Position numbers and translations under genes: made by a program. Below are positions 34,292 through 42,646 of a stretch of 48,166 nt of DNA, piece after piece (position 1 is the first letter of the stretch; each line of letters starts with the position of its first letter). The notes beneath the pieces were generated by a model. That model saw nothing but the letters and a program-made list of their open reading frames with translations. It was not told the DNA's origin and ran no database searches. The stretch lies in assembly GCA_049522195.1 (NCBI GenBank), contig JBEKOB010000030.1, positions 1 through 48,166 on the forward strand, in the 5' to 3' direction. The DNA comes from UBA9647 sp049522195. GTDB lineage: Bacteria > Bacteroidota > Ignavibacteria > UBA10030.

Positions 34292-34810
34292 TGCCTCAGA
34301 TGATTTCTGATCCCAGGTATTCGTCCCGCGACAGAGGGGGCCGTAAGACAAAATATAGGCGACAAAGCGGACAGAACCAACTCTTTGGAGTCTATGACAC
34401 ACTTAATTCCAGTGTAAGGCGTTCAGGGCAATGGACTTGACTCTACGGCAGCGGAGATTGTCAATGTTGTGATTCAACTAGGAACTGATCCGAATTTTCG
34501 CTATCTTATTGATGTCAAAAAACAGTACACCGTCTATTCTCTTTCGGGAGAGCCCATCCGCACCTTTTGTGCATGGTGGGCACGCCTCCAGAATCTCCCG
34601 CTTCAGGGACCTTGCCAACAAACAAGATACCGAAAAGCGGAACTGCTGACGAACCGCACGAAACCTTCCAAGGTCGAAACGCCGTTGACAGATGAGGCTC
34701 TCGAGTTAACCCTCGGGCAGCGATGAGTAGTTTAGAAGTCCGTATGTTCGGCGTACACCTTGCCCGACGGTAGAGTCGGGTTGTACACAATACAAGAAAG
34801 GACGTGTTCC
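34292..34810. other. Intergenic region and probable cold-shock gene leader
   Basis: 519 bases between divergent genes. Two hairpins are seen in the direction of the cold-shock gene: 34552-34581 (GCCCA with TGGGC and GCAC with GTGC, loop CTTTT) and 34764-34781 (CCCGAC with GTCGGG). TTGACA at 34685 could be a -35 box but no clear -10 follows. Long structured leaders are common for cold-shock genes; assignment of the transcript start is not possible by eye. Confidence 0.5.
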
Positions 34811-35011
34811 ATGGAAAAAGGAACAGTCAAATGGTTCAACGCAGCAAAAGGTTTCGGCTTTATCTCACGTCAGGGTGGAGAAGATGTATTTGTCCACTTC
34901 AAGGCGATTACAGGCGGTGGATTCAAAAGCCTGAACGAAGGAGATGCGGTTGAATTCGATGTCGAGAAGGGCCCCAAGGGCCTTCAGGCGTCGAATGTCT
35001 CTGTTGTCTAA
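34811..35011 (+). CDS. Cold-shock domain protein
   Basis: 66 residues, a single five-strand OB-fold RNA chaperone. KGTVKWFNAAKGFGFI holds RNP1 and EDVFVHFKAI holds RNP2; the C-terminus GPKGLQASNV is typical. It binds single-stranded RNA and DNA to keep transcripts unfolded. The start at 34811 has AAGGA about 10 bases upstream; the longer frame to 34760 is not plausible. It faces the RRM protein gene across a shared terminator. Confidence 0.95.
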   Translation: MEKGTVKWFNAAKGFGFISRQGGEDVFVHFKAITGGGFKSLNEGDAVEFDVEKGPKGLQASNVSVV

Positions 35012-35033
35012 TTTAGACTTCGAAACCGAAAAG

Positions 35034-35061
35034 AAAAACCCCGCTCAAAAGGCGGGGTTTT
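35034..35061. terminator. Bidirectional terminator between csp and RRM genes
   Basis: A ten-pair stem (AAAACCCCGC, 35035-35044, with its complement at 35052-35061) and a seven-base loop TCAAAAG. On the plus strand it ends in TTTT; on the minus strand it is followed by a run of T interrupted by C. It can end both convergent transcripts. Confidence 0.92.
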
Positions 35062-35178
35062 CTATTTCATAGAAGATGTGCTGATGTGATGTTCTGACCT
35101 GCCGGGGCTTCATTCGACCGTCCAACTTCCGCGGACAATGGATGAGACCCAACCACAGGTTTCCAGTTAGAACAGAAT

Positions 35179-35496
35179 CTAGTATCGACGACCGCCACCA
35201 CCACCTTTGTACCCTCCGCGGGAACCGCCACCACCACCGGATCGACCATGTTCGGGACGCGGTCTGGCTTCGTTTACGTCCATCGATCGGCCCATGAATT
35301 CTTTGCCATGGAGACCGGCAATGGCTGCTTCAGCTTCCGCCTTCACAGACATTTCGACGAAACCAAATCCCTTGGAGACGTTATTAGAGCGATCTTTGAT
35401 GATGCTCACCGAATCGAGAGTCCCAAAGGGTTGAAACGCCCCCCGCAAGTCATCTTCAGTGACATCGCGCGACAAGTTGCCAACATAGAGCTTCAT
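35179..35496 (-). CDS. Glycine-rich RRM RNA-binding protein
   Basis: 105 residues: one RNA-recognition motif (residues 1-80) with RNP2 LYVGNL and RNP1 KGFGFVEM, then an Arg/Gly-rich tail (SGGGGGSRGGYKGGGGG). The form is that of the bacterial and cyanobacterial Rbp proteins, usually cold- or stress-induced. GGAGG lies nine bases before the ATG. About 170 bases further upstream there is a GC-rich leader before the receiver-domain gene on the opposite strand. Facing a cold-shock protein gene is in keeping with a shared stress role. Confidence 0.94.
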   Translation of the reverse strand: MKLYVGNLSRDVTEDDLRGAFQPFGTLDSVSIIKDRSNNVSKGFGFVEMSVKAEAEAAIAGLHGKEFMGRSMDVNEARPRPEHGRSGGGGGSRGGYKGGGGGRRY

Positions 35497-35922
35497 ACAG
35501 ACCTCCGTGAAAATTGAGAGATGGAAAACATGAGTGCCGGCCGCGGTGGCGAGCCCTGTGACGAGTCATATCGTCGGAGGAAGGCAACTGTGGTTGGCAA
35601 GGTGAAGCAAATCCGGTGAAGCCTTTGACTGCGGCAGAGAGGCATCCGCCTTTCATCCGGAGTCCGTCAGCAGATGGGATCAGTCAGACCCCACAACTAT
35701 CGACTCAGCATTCCCATTATTAAAATACTTGAAATAACGATGGTATCCAAATCAATTCGAAATCTGCCCGTTTGTATTGCGTTTTTTCGGCAATGCCCCT
35801 TTGCCATTCAAAAGTTCTACCCCCGGTGCCTCGGGCACCCGACCTCGGTAAGCTCCCTTGTTATTCGTGCGCATCTTTCATAGCTTGGAACTAGTCCCGC
35901 TCAAGAATACTCTGAGGTACCC
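35497..35922. other. Divergent spacer with hairpins
   Basis: 426 bases between the RRM gene and the receiver-domain gene. Plus-strand hairpins are GGCAA/TTGCC (35789-35805) and GGTGCC/GGCACC (35825-35839). The part next to the RRM gene is GC-rich and may be a long leader for it. I could not match a known riboswitch. Confidence 0.5.
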
Positions 35923-36315
35923 ATGGTCACCGAACAACGCAAGAAGGTTTTGATTGTCGACGATGAGGCAAGTATGGTTTCTGTTCTGCAGCGGCACGTG
36001 TCGAATGCGGGATACGAATTCGTGAGTGCAACAAACGGCCAGGAGGCGCTCGAGAAGATTCAGAAGGAAGAGCCGGATCTGGTCTTGCTCGATCTGGTGA
36101 TGCCCGGGATAAGCGGGTTTGAAACATGCCGTCGAATTCGCGAGAACGAAAAGACGAAGAAGCTCCCCGTTCTCATCATCACTGCATTGCGCAGTGAGTC
36201 TGATTCCGCATCAGCAGCAGCCTGCGGGGCAAATGAGTTCATTGTGAAACCAATCGATGGACCTCACCTGGCAAAACGGCTCCGCTATCATCTCGGTTCC
36301 CCATTCAAAGTGTAA
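35923..36315 (+). CDS. Single-domain response regulator receiver
   Basis: 130 residues, a CheY-like receiver without output domain. Acidic pair Asp13-Asp14 (VLIVDDE), phospho-acceptor Asp57 (LVLLDLVMPG), Thr in LIITA and Lys in FIVKPID are all present, so it should be phosphorylated by a histidine kinase. No kinase gene is nearby; it may work in a phosphorelay or in protein-protein signalling. A hairpin terminator follows at 36357-36385. Confidence 0.93.
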   Translation: MVTEQRKKVLIVDDEASMVSVLQRHVSNAGYEFVSATNGQEALEKIQKEEPDLVLLDLVMPGISGFETCRRIRENEKTKKLPVLIITALRSESDSASAAACGANEFIVKPIDGPHLAKRLRYHLGSPFKV

Positions 36316-36669
36316 TCCGCACGACGATCCACAGAGACAAGTTGGTTCGAAACAAAGGAGCCCCGACGTGCACGCCGGGGCTCTTGAGCAAAGACCGGCA
36401 GGCCGACACCTGCCTTCGATTTTTCCTTCTTTACCCTCTTCGATGCACCCTGTACACATCTTCGATTTCACTCCTTTCGCAGTGAGATCAATCAGAGCTC
36501 ATCTGCGGCGACGTGATCCCCACTGACACACCGAACTCGCACTCGCGATGATCATCTATATCCATCAAAACATGGCAGCACGGCAAGTTGAACCAACAAC
36601 TCTCTCATCAGGTCAACCGCTCGGTTGGGCGGTATGACGGCAGGTGTGCACGTATGACAGCAAAGAGAC
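36316..36669. other. Spacer with terminators, no gene recognised
   Basis: 354 bases after the receiver gene. It contains the terminator at 36357-36385 and a second hairpin GGCAGG/CCTGCC (36397-36414) followed by a T-rich stretch, possibly a second terminator. The rest shows no clear gene on either strand. Confidence 0.55.
36357..36385 (+). terminator. Hairpin terminator after receiver gene
   Basis: An 8-bp stem GAGCCCCG/CGGGGCTC (36358-36365 with 36376-36383) with a ten-base loop that is itself partly self-complementary, followed by a weak T tract. It is reinforced by a second hairpin at 36397-36414. Confidence 0.7.
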
Positions 36670-36864
36670 TTAAGGTCTGCCAGTAAGGAGACCGCCTATG
36701 AAAAAGCCGAATCCCAGGACGGATTCACAATGCGGACAGGAGTACATGATTTCTTTCTTTACCAACCCAGATACGTCTTTGTGTACTTCTTCGGTGGATT
36801 CGGCAGATTCTCTTGTGGTCTTTTCCAAAGTGATCGCTTGTTTGCAGTACGGACATTTTGGCAT
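36670..36864 (-). CDS. Small double zinc-ribbon protein
   Basis: About 64 residues from ATG 36864 with a strong AAGGAGA ribosome-binding site five bases upstream; the open frame to 37002 is not needed. Two CxxC pairs, CPYC near the N-terminus and CPHC near residue 45, form one likely zinc ribbon; the end is a Gly-rich hydrophobic tail (GFGFFIGGLLTGRP). No family recognised. It may be a small nucleic-acid- or protein-binding ribbon. Confidence 0.75.
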   Translation of the reverse strand: MPKCPYCKQAITLEKTTRESAESTEEVHKDVSGLVKKEIMYSCPHCESVLGFGFFIGGLLTGRP

Positions 36865-37244
36865 TTGTTTCTCCTTATGTGTGGAATGTTCAGCCTGTCG
36901 ATTCAACCACCCAACCATCCTGTGAATTTTCTTTGCGTGGCCAACAATGATGTCGGCCAGTTCTTGTTCGTAACGGCTCTGTACCTTGACACCGCACGAC
37001 ACCTCAACCGTCCATCTAACCCCTGACTTACGAACTTGGTTCCATCCGCTCGAGGGCGAAACCAGTTGTTTGTCTTTTGTTGCTTCCCTTTCCGTTTGTC
37101 CCTACATTCTTTCAAGTTCAATTGAATCAATGACCTACCGATTGCCCTGGATTGCACGAGAACTCGGGGGAGACTGTTCTCGCTGAAACGTCCCTGCCCC
37201 TGAAAGTGTTGTACGGAACAAGGATAATGGATTGAAGGAGTATC
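36865..37244. other. Divergent promoter region, no gene recognised
   Basis: 380 bases between the zinc-ribbon gene (minus) and the subtilase gene (plus). No hairpin or repeat of note. It should hold both promoters. AAGGAG at 37234-37239 is the subtilase ribosome-binding site. Confidence 0.55.
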
Positions 37245-40235
37245 ATGCGACTTCTTGCGCTAAAACTGACTGTTTTGTCTCTTGCCGTGACCTGTCTTGT
37301 GTTCGGTGGTGCGAAGCAGGGAACCGTCGTCGTCAAACATTTGCCACTCGACGGTGTTCCGGGCGTCGTCTTGAAGAACCGGCAAAACAGTCTCTACCTC
37401 CCTAATCGTGTGATCGTCAAGCTAATGCCGCAAACAACGACATCGCTTTCGAAATCGGTGTTCGGTATCGAATCGATCGATCGCGTTCTCTCTCGGGCGA
37501 TGGGTGTTGGTTATTCTCAAATGTTCGCGACTGCATCTACGCCGCAAAAGCCGGGCGAAGTTGACCTCTCCTTATTCTATACCGTCGCGTATTCTTCTCC
37601 AAACGATCCATTCACACTTGCTGAAGAACTCTCCAAACTCCCTGAAGTGCAGTACGCAGAGCCCTGGTTTATCCAGACTCTGTCCGGACAGTCGTCTACA
37701 GCGAACGATCCTCTGTACAGCTTTCAGTGGAATTTGAAACAAATCAATGCCCCCGCGGCGTGGGACATTACGCAGGGAGATTCCACCGTTGTTGTTGCGA
37801 TTGTCGATAGCGGCGTTAAACTCGACCACCCGGATCTTCAGGCCAACATCTGGATCAATCATGGCGAAACAGGTCTGGATGCGCAGGGGAATGACAAACG
37901 ATTCAATGGTATTGATGACGACGGCGATGGGTATGTTGATGATTGGCACGGTTGGGATCTTGTTGGCGCACAGTACGAGACGTTCGACCCATCCACCACA
38001 AAAGGGGATAACGATCCGTCACCAATAGGTGCCAATAACAATCATGGGACACATGTCGCCGGCATTGTTGCCGCAGTAACCAACAACCTGATTGGCGTGG
38101 CTTCTCTCGCATCAAAATGCAGGATCCTCGCGATCAAGACGACGGCGGATGACGATTACACGGGGCCTGGCGGAGAGGCCTACGTCATAGCGGGCTATCA
38201 AGGTATCGTGTATGCGGTCAATATGGGGGCAAAGATTATCAACTGCAGCTGGGGAGGAGCCGGAGGCGCTCAAACAGAGCAGGATATCATTGATTACGCG
38301 ACTCAGCACGGATCACTAGTTGTCGCCGCGGCCGGCAACTACATTGCTGACGCATTTTCCTCTCCTGCTGATTATCGTGGTGCCCTCAGTGTTGCCTCGA
38401 CAGATGCCAGTGATAAGCTGTCTTCGTTTTCGGCTTACGGGAGCAACATCGACGTCTGTGCGCCAGGCGAAAATATCTTGAGTACTTTGTTCACAGTTGA
38501 TTCCAAGACGGGTCGAATTGTGGATGATTATGAATACGTGAGCGGGACTTCCATGGCTAGTCCTCTCACTGCTGCTCTCGCGGCTTTGGTGAAGGTAAAA
38601 TTTCCATCGTACACAAATCTCCAAGTTGCAGAGCAGGTGAGGGTCACATGCGACAATATCGATGCTTTGAACACCGGATTTGCTGGCGCACTGGGACGCG
38701 GACGCATCAACGCCTATCGGGCTCTTACAGACTCAACCCTCCCTTCGGTGCGCCTGCAATCCTATGCTATCGGCGACTCTCGCCCCGGGGGAAATGGAAA
38801 CGGAGTTGCGCAACCGGCCGAAACCCTCAGTGTGGTTTGTGCATACAGGAATTTCCTTGCTCAGACATCGCCTTCGGCGCTCATCTTAATGACCTCCGAT
38901 TCCCCCTACCTCGTTGTCACACAGGGGAGATTTCCGGTAGGCTCACTCAGAACGCTCGACAGCACAAGCAACACGTCGGCTCCGTTCCGCGTGTATGTCC
39001 AGCCATCCGTGCCACCGAGCTTCGAGGGACACCTGATACTGACATTCAACGATGGAGAGTTCACGGATATGCAGATCATTACGTTCCTGGTGAACCCAAC
39101 CTTTGCCACGCAGGACGTGAACGACATCCAGCTTACTCTCACGAACAACGGCCGTTTGGGATTTTACGATTTTCCTGACAACACTCAGGGGGTCGGATTC
39201 GTGTTCCACGGACTCAATCATCTGTTTGAGGGGGGATTGATGATTGGGACATCTTCCACGCAATTGGTTGATGTCGTCAGAAACGTCGCAGGGGGCCAAG
39301 ATGAAGACCTCGCCTCAAGCGGCTTCTTCACCTTGAAATCACCTGGTGCCACTTCAGATCAGGATGGATTCACGACGTTCAGCGATAGTGCTGCGTTGGC
39401 CGCGAACAGAATTGGCCTGCAGGTCAAAATGCATTCGTACGCGTATTCCGATCCAGTCGATTCAAAGTACATCATCCTTCAGTACGAGATCCAGAACACG
39501 AGCTCCACGACGCTCAACAACTTGTACGCAGGGATCTTTCTGGATTGGGACATCGGAAAAAGCGATACAGAGGTCAATTTGAATTATTCGCGCTATGATC
39601 CTACGAGGAGTCTTGGTTATGCTTTCAGCAGCAAGGTCGGCGGTCTTCGAGAATACCTCGGGATACGTGCACTGGACAGCGCCGTATCATTCCGGTCCTT
39701 GGTCAATGACGGGAACCTTGATGTGTCACGTGCTGCGAAATGGGCTTGGATGACCGGTGGATTTGCATCAAGCTCAGCTGGACCAGCCGACATCCACCAC
39801 GCGATTTCCTCCGGACCTTACACAATCGCACCGGGCTCATCGCGAACGGTTTCTTTCGCCCTTGTCGCTGGGGATAGCTCACTTGCAAACCTCCAGCAAA
39901 ATGCAGATGCGGCTAAAGCAAAGTGGCGGCGTCTAACCGTTGGAATTGCGGAAAACGGTGCGTCCGTGCCGTTACAGTACGAGCTCAGGCAGAATTATCC
40001 GAATCCGTTTAATCCATCAACAGCTATCAGCTATCAGCTGTCAGCTTTCAGCTTGGTGACGCTCAAAATATTCGATATTCTTGGAAGGGAGGTCGCTACG
40101 CTTGCGAACGAGGTTCACCAGCCGGGAACATATACAGTCCGGTGGGATGCTTCGCAATATCCAAGCGGAGTGTACTTTTATCGTTTAGAGGCAGGTGATT
40201 TTCGCGCCACACGAAAGCTCATGGTGCTGAAGTAG
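37245..40235 (+). CDS. Subtilisin-like serine protease with type IX secretion sorting domain
   Basis: 996 residues. Signal peptide about 1-22 (ending VFGGAK), a propeptide-like segment, then an S8 catalytic domain: Asp188 (VVAIVDSGV), His267 (NHGTHVAGI) and Ser436 (SGTSMASP). A loop FNGIDDDGDGYVDDWHGWD after the Asp looks like a calcium-binding insert. Residues 500-900 are beta-rich with no recognised domain. Residues 912-996 are a type IX sorting domain (NYPNPFNPST, then VTLKIFDILGREVATL, YPSGVYFYRL and the final RKLMVLK), so the protein crosses the outer membrane through the type IX system. Part of that domain is coded by a heptad repeat array at 40017-40058. Confidence 0.95.
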   Translation: MRLLALKLTVLSLAVTCLVFGGAKQGTVVVKHLPLDGVPGVVLKNRQNSLYLPNRVIVKLMPQTTTSLSKSVFGIESIDRVLSRAMGVGYSQMFATASTPQKPGEVDLSLFYTVAYSSPNDPFTLAEELSKLPEVQYAEPWFIQTLSGQSSTANDPLYSFQWNLKQINAPAAWDITQGDSTVVVAIVDSGVKLDHPDLQANIWINHGETGLDAQGNDKRFNGIDDDGDGYVDDWHGWDLVGAQYETFDPSTTKGDNDPSPIGANNNHGTHVAGIVAAVTNNLIGVASLASKCRILAIKTTADDDYTGPGGEAYVIAGYQGIVYAVNMGAKIINCSWGGAGGAQTEQDIIDYATQHGSLVVAAAGNYIADAFSSPADYRGALSVASTDASDKLSSFSAYGSNIDVCAPGENILSTLFTVDSKTGRIVDDYEYVSGTSMASPLTAALAALVKVKFPSYTNLQVAEQVRVTCDNIDALNTGFAGALGRGRINAYRALTDSTLPSVRLQSYAIGDSRPGGNGNGVAQPAETLSVVCAYRNFLAQTSPSALILMTSDSPYLVVTQGRFPVGSLRTLDSTSNTSAPFRVYVQPSVPPSFEGHLILTFNDGEFTDMQIITFLVNPTFATQDVNDIQLTLTNNGRLGFYDFPDNTQGVGFVFHGLNHLFEGGLMIGTSSTQLVDVVRNVAGGQDEDLASSGFFTLKSPGATSDQDGFTTFSDSAALAANRIGLQVKMHSYAYSDPVDSKYIILQYEIQNTSSTTLNNLYAGIFLDWDIGKSDTEVNLNYSRYDPTRSLGYAFSSKVGGLREYLGIRALDSAVSFRSLVNDGNLDVSRAAKWAWMTGGFASSSAGPADIHHAISSGPYTIAPGSSRTVSFALVAGDSSLANLQQNADAAKAKWRRLTVGIAENGASVPLQYELRQNYPNPFNPSTAISYQLSAFSLVTLKIFDILGREVATLANEVHQPGTYTVRWDASQYPSGVYFYRLEAGDFRATRKLMVLK
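40017..40058 (+). repeat. Heptad array inside the type IX sorting domain coding region
   Basis: Six in-frame 7-base units, TCAACAG, CTATCAG, CTATCAG, then CTGTCAG, CTTTCAG and CTTGGTG, encode the STAISYQLSAFSLV stretch. This position normally carries the ST.ISYQLP...VTLK segment of the sorting domain, and its length is kept. Two consecutive units match the non-coding array at 8331-8344 exactly. Confidence 0.9.
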
Positions 40236-40278
40236 CAACACACTTCGTAATTCGACATTGGGTGTTGGACATTCGGAC

Positions 40279-40300
40279 TTGTCAGGCACACTCCTGACAA
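40279..40300 (+). terminator. Possible hairpin terminator after the subtilase gene
   Basis: Perfect 8-bp stem TTGTCAGG/CCTGACAA with loop CACACT, 44 bases after the subtilase stop. There is no T tract, so termination would have to be rho-dependent or the hairpin may only protect the 3' end. The bases before it (about 40250-40278) look like a short degenerate 7- to 8-base repeat. Confidence 0.45.
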
Positions 40301-40319
40301 CCACTTCGATCGGGTTTCA

Positions 40320-40982
40320 ATGAAACAATTCACTGAATTCGACAGGTTACTCACCCGTTCCGAATCGCGTCTCCTCGCGGGCCTTACGACTCCATCACAC
40401 ATCCAGACTTTTCTCGACTCCATCGAATACAGCGAGGAAGAACGGTACCGGTGCCCGCTCACTGTCCTGCGAGACAGGAAAGGTCATTGCTTCGACGGCG
40501 CCTTGTTCGCAGCTGCGGTGCTGCGACGCATCGGCCACCCTCCACTAATCACGGACATCATTCCGAACGATAATGATGACGACCATCTTCTCGCGCTCTA
40601 CAAGGTGCGGGGCCACTGGGGCGCCGTGGCAAAATCGAATTACAGCGGACTCCGGTTTCGCGAGCCTGTGTACCGTACGCTGCGCGAGCTGATCCTTTCC
40701 TACTTTGAAGATTTCTTCAATGCGATCGGCGAGAAAACGATGAGAGCATACACAAGACCTCTCAATCTTACGGCGTTTGACCGGCTTGGCTGGATGACGA
40801 ACGACGAAGCACTTGATGCAATCGGTGAGAAGCTTGATGAGATTCAGAAATTCAAACCGTTGACCTCACGCATGATTCGCAACCTCTCATTCGCCGATCA
40901 GCGATCTGTGCAGGCCGGCTTGCTCGGCGCAAAGGCGGAAGGTCTTTTCAAGCCAACTCAGCGCCCGCATCGGTCATCGTGA
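40320..40982 (+). CDS. Transglutaminase-like cysteine protein, uncharacterised
   Basis: 220 residues. CFDGALFAAAVLRRIG (Cys near residue 57 at the start of a helix) and the later LLALYKVRGHWGAVAK with a His resemble the Cys-His arrangement of transglutaminase/papain-like folds, and an Asn/Asp (AKSNYSG) could complete it. No signal peptide, so cytoplasmic. Function unknown. It starts 84 bases after the subtilase stop and is followed at 41003 by the disrupted GNAT gene. Confidence 0.7.
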   Translation: MKQFTEFDRLLTRSESRLLAGLTTPSHIQTFLDSIEYSEEERYRCPLTVLRDRKGHCFDGALFAAAVLRRIGHPPLITDIIPNDNDDDHLLALYKVRGHWGAVAKSNYSGLRFREPVYRTLRELILSYFEDFFNAIGEKTMRAYTRPLNLTAFDRLGWMTNDEALDAIGEKLDEIQKFKPLTSRMIRNLSFADQRSVQAGLLGAKAEGLFKPTQRPHRSS

Positions 40983-41002
40983 GAGTCTCGGTCTGATACC
41001 CA

Positions 41003-41605
41003 ATGGAAGTCAAACCCGTTACACTTGAAGGAGTCTACGCCCGCCTCGAACCGCTGACCCTGGAACATCTCCCGGGGCTGTGTGAAGTGGGACTCGATCC
41101 TGAACTCTAGCGCTGGACGACCAACATTCAGCGCAAGCGTGATGACATGCGTAACTACGTTCTGACAGCCCTGCGGACACAGGATCAGGGAAGCGCTCTC
41201 CCCTTTGCCACCGTGGAGCGCTCTTCAGGCACGATCGTTGGCAGCACTCGATTTGGAAATATCGACCATGAGAATATGAGCGTGGAGATTGGGTGGACAT
41301 GGCTCGGCCAGCGATGGCAAAGAACACCCATGAACACCGAGGCAAAGTATCTGATGCTCGAATACGCTTTTGAGAAGCTTGGATGCATCCGGGTTTCATT
41401 CAAAACGGATTCTCTGAACGAACGGTCGAGGAACGCAATTTTGCGCCTGGGAGCCCGGGAAGAAGGTATATTCCGTAACCACATGCTTACCTATTCAGGG
41501 CGCATCCGGCATACGGTGTACTTCAGCATCATCAATTCCGAATGGCCGCTGGTCAAATCTCACCTCGAGGATAAACTGCATCGACCATTCAGCCGCCAAA
41601 CCTGA
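41003..41605 (+). pseudogene. GNAT acetyltransferase interrupted by an amber stop
   Basis: From ATG 41003 the frame reads MEVKPVTLEG, then LEPLTLEHL and GLDPEL, a TAG codon at 41108-41110 and directly RWTTNI and the rest of a RimJ/RimL-type acetyltransferase (EIGWTWLGQRWQRTPMNTEAK, with the acetyl-CoA-binding helix). Relatives carry LWRW at this point, so TAG stands where TGG (Trp) is expected, a single transition. Restart at ATG 41147 would lack the first 48 residues. TAG is used as a normal stop elsewhere in the window, so readthrough by recoding is unlikely. It may be a recent loss or a sequence error. Confidence 0.8.
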
Positions 41606-41635
41606 AGTTTTTCCTCACACTGTGATCCTCTAAAG

Positions 41636-42550
41636 ATGAGTATATCCTCACATGGATTGAGTGCGCTCCTGAAGTCAACTTTTGCAGTCGTCGTTTGGGG
41701 AGCCTCATTCATCGCGACCAAACTTGCCTTGAGAGAAGTTTCTCCGGTGGTTGTCATCTGGCTCCGATTTGGCATCGGGGTAATCATCCTTGGCGGATTT
41801 GTTATCCAGCGAAAGGAGCTTTCTCTCCCACCCCGTCGTGAACTCGGCTACTTCGCACTTCTCGGATTCCTCGGCATTACCTTTCATCAATGGCTCCAGG
41901 TTACCGGACTGGTGACTGCCAAAGCGACCACGACAGCCTGGATCATTACCACAATTCCCATTTTCATCGCGCTCCTCGGGCGCGTTATGCTCAAGGAGCG
42001 CCTGGGTTGGGATCGAATCGCGGGCATACTGATTGCGACAGTCGGTGTGATCCTTGTGGTGTCCCACGGCGAGCTCCAGTCGATTCTGCTCGGCAAACTC
42101 GGCACATTTGGCGACTTCCTCGTCCTGATCAGCGCAGTGAACTGGGCGGTCTTCTCGGTCCTCTCCCGCAAAGCTCTGAAGAATCACCCAGCCACCCAGA
42201 TGATGTTTTTCGTCATGCTGTTTGGCTGGATATGTACGTCTGTGTGGTTCTTCACTCTTAACCATGTAAGAGAGATTGCGAATATTTCAATGATAGGTTG
42301 GATCAGTTTGCTGTTCCTCGGGATCGTTTGCTCTGGATTTGCATACGTTTTCTGGTACGACGCGTTGAAAGCGTTGAGCGCCTCTCAGGTTGGCTCCTTT
42401 CTGTATATCGAACCTCTCGTGGCAGTTGTTGTCGCAGCACTGCTCCTGCAAGAACCGCTCTTTATAGCAGCATTTGTCGGCGGGGCGCTCATTCTCGCCG
42501 GAGTGTGGCTCGTGAATCGGCGCTCGACGCTGGCAGTCGCTCCTGAATAG
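41636..42550 (+). CDS. EamA-family (drug/metabolite) transporter
   Basis: 304 residues, about ten helices in two EamA halves (FAVVVWGASFIATKLALREVSPVVV..., then SALNWAVFSVLSRK-type second half and EPLVAVVVAALLLQEPL). Likely an exporter of an amino acid or small metabolite; substrate unknown. It starts 30 bases after the GNAT remnant and 96 bases before the Ada-type gene. Confidence 0.92.
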   Translation: MSISSHGLSALLKSTFAVVVWGASFIATKLALREVSPVVVIWLRFGIGVIILGGFVIQRKELSLPPRRELGYFALLGFLGITFHQWLQVTGLVTAKATTTAWIITTIPIFIALLGRVMLKERLGWDRIAGILIATVGVILVVSHGELQSILLGKLGTFGDFLVLISAVNWAVFSVLSRKALKNHPATQMMFFVMLFGWICTSVWFFTLNHVREIANISMIGWISLLFLGIVCSGFAYVFWYDALKALSASQVGSFLYIEPLVAVVVAALLLQEPLFIAAFVGGALILAGVWLVNRRSTLAVAPE

Positions 42551-42646
42551 GTTTGAAAAACCTGGCTTCAACTTAGCAAGATTCGGGTGGTTGTTATCGG
42601 AACATTCTTCTATCGTGAAAGGAAACAATAGGAGAAGAAAACGGAT

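Noticed and set aside
34469..34726. Possible small gene before the cold-shock gene
   Set aside because: GTG start, no ribosome-binding site and no family resemblance; hairpins in the same stretch fit an untranslated leader better.
35700..35922. Cyclic-di-GMP riboswitch before the receiver gene
   Set aside because: Small hairpins are present but the conserved core was not seen.
41108..41110. TAG read as an amino acid
   Set aside because: TAG ends other clear genes here, for example at 2541-2543 and 8328-8330.
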